From: a bacterium
GTDB lineage: Bacteria; Patescibacteriota; UBA1384; JAMDBS01; DAOVQR01
NCBI GenBank assembly: GCA_030628575.1
Contig: DAOVQR010000054.1
Span: 1 to 5,713 of the forward strand
DNA: 5,713 nucleotides
Reading direction: 5' to 3'
The notes below the pieces were generated by a model. That model had not been told where the DNA came from and made no database searches. It saw only the letters and a list, made by a program, of their open reading frames with translations. Every line of letters begins with the position of its first letter. Positions within the stretch are counted from its first letter, which is position 1. This document shows, piece by piece, positions 5,423 to 5,713 of the stretch. The position numbers were made by a program, and so were the translations under genes.

Positions 5423-5713
5423 CTAAAATAGTTTCTCTTGCGTATGGTTTGGTTTATATTCTGGTAATCTTTTTAAAAGTGATTTAAATTCCAGCTCATA
5501 AAACAATTTTTCCACTTTTTTGGGATCATAATCAGAAACTTTAGCATCAGATAATTTAAATTCCAAAGGTGTTTCTTTGCAAATAGTCGCCAGCTCTTTT
5601 GATAAATACGCCTGATCTTTATACTTGATTAGCAAATTGACAATCTTATTTGTCATCCCGAATTTATTTCGGGATCCCTCAGATCCTGAATCAAGTTCAG
5701 GATGACACGATAA
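5423..5713 (-). CDS. PolA-type 5'-3' exonuclease, C-terminal end (N-terminus outside window)
   Basis: The C-terminal piece of the flap/5' nuclease that is normally the first domain of DNA polymerase I and removes RNA primers. Numbered from the ATG at 5656, KDQAYLSKELATI (13-25) followed by PLEFKL, YDPKKVEKLFYELEFKSLLKRL closely follows the end of that domain (KEVAYLSYQLATIKTDVELEL and LFKKYEFKRW in E. coli). That ATG is probably not the true start: the frame stays open to the right edge, reading CHPELDSGSEGSRNKFGM through a 57-bp palindromic repeat, and the rest of the nuclease should lie beyond it. The ORF ends at TAG right after the nuclease domain, with the tail KPNHTQEKLF; the last five residues fit the beta-clamp binding pattern QxxLF. 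It is thus a separate chain, while the polymerase domain is encoded about 0.9 kb downstream. A truncated fossil is possible but less likely given the intact frame. Confidence 0.85.
   Translation of the reverse strand, partial: LSCHPELDSGSEGSRNKFGMTNKIVNLLIKYKDQAYLSKELATICKETPLEFKLSDAKVSDYDPKKVEKLFYELEFKSLLKRLPEYKPNHTQEKLF
5651..5707. repeat. 57-bp palindromic dispersed repeat within the nuclease frame
   Basis: Bounded by TGTCATCC and GGATGACA, with 26-base arms (5651-5676, 5682-5707) that match in inverted orientation at 21 of 26 positions around CCTCA. Each arm also folds by itself: ATCCCGAA-TTTAT-TTCGGGAT (5655-5675) and ATCCTGAA-TCAAG-TTCAGGAT (5683-5703), both 8-bp stems with five-base loops. 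This TGTCATCC(C/T)GAA design is a known style of small interspersed repeat in several bacterial groups. Its length is exactly 19 codons, and in the nuclease frame it contains no stop. Confidence 0.85.

Overview
The window is AT-rich (roughly one third G+C by eye) bacterial DNA. It holds six protein genes, four of them complete, separated by spacers packed with short repeats. The DUF2207-type membrane protein, the small 'YTnaryGF' anchored protein, the AT-rich spacers with imperfect palindromes, and GC-richer dispersed repeats that also sit inside coding frames together suggest a Candidate Phyla Radiation (Patescibacteria) genome. That placement is inference. All visible stops are TAA or TAG and no in-frame TGA is needed, so nothing points to a recoded genetic code.

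Layout, left to right. At 1-458 (+) is the 3' part of a type I signal peptidase gene (lepB), cut by the left edge just upstream of its catalytic serine. It converges on a DUF2207-like membrane protein (550-2040, -), which has a good extended -10 promoter of its own. A repeat-rich spacer (2041-2245) follows. Then comes a minus-strand replication cluster, read from right to left: the C-terminal end of a PolA-type 5'-3' exonuclease (5423-5713, cut by the right edge), a single-pass membrane protein of unknown function (4651-5310), a polymerase-only DNA polymerase I (3224-4537), and the DNA polymerase III delta subunit holA (2246-3223). The holA start codon directly follows the polymerase stop codon.

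Two things stand out. First, DNA polymerase I is not one chain here. Its 5' nuclease and its polymerase domain are separate ORFs, no 3'-5' exonuclease-like domain is visible, and an unrelated membrane-protein gene lies between them. Second, the replication genes carry extra in-frame segments that look like dispersed repeats: a 57-bp palindrome in the nuclease ORF, about 26 extra residues just before polymerase motif C, a probable 9-residue insert near the polymerase C-terminus, and a 7-residue insert in holA. The motif-C insert is bordered on both sides by short perfect palindromes, each made of a native coding segment and its inverted copy. This hints at how such repeats may arise or spread.

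No RNA gene, CRISPR array or transposase gene was found.
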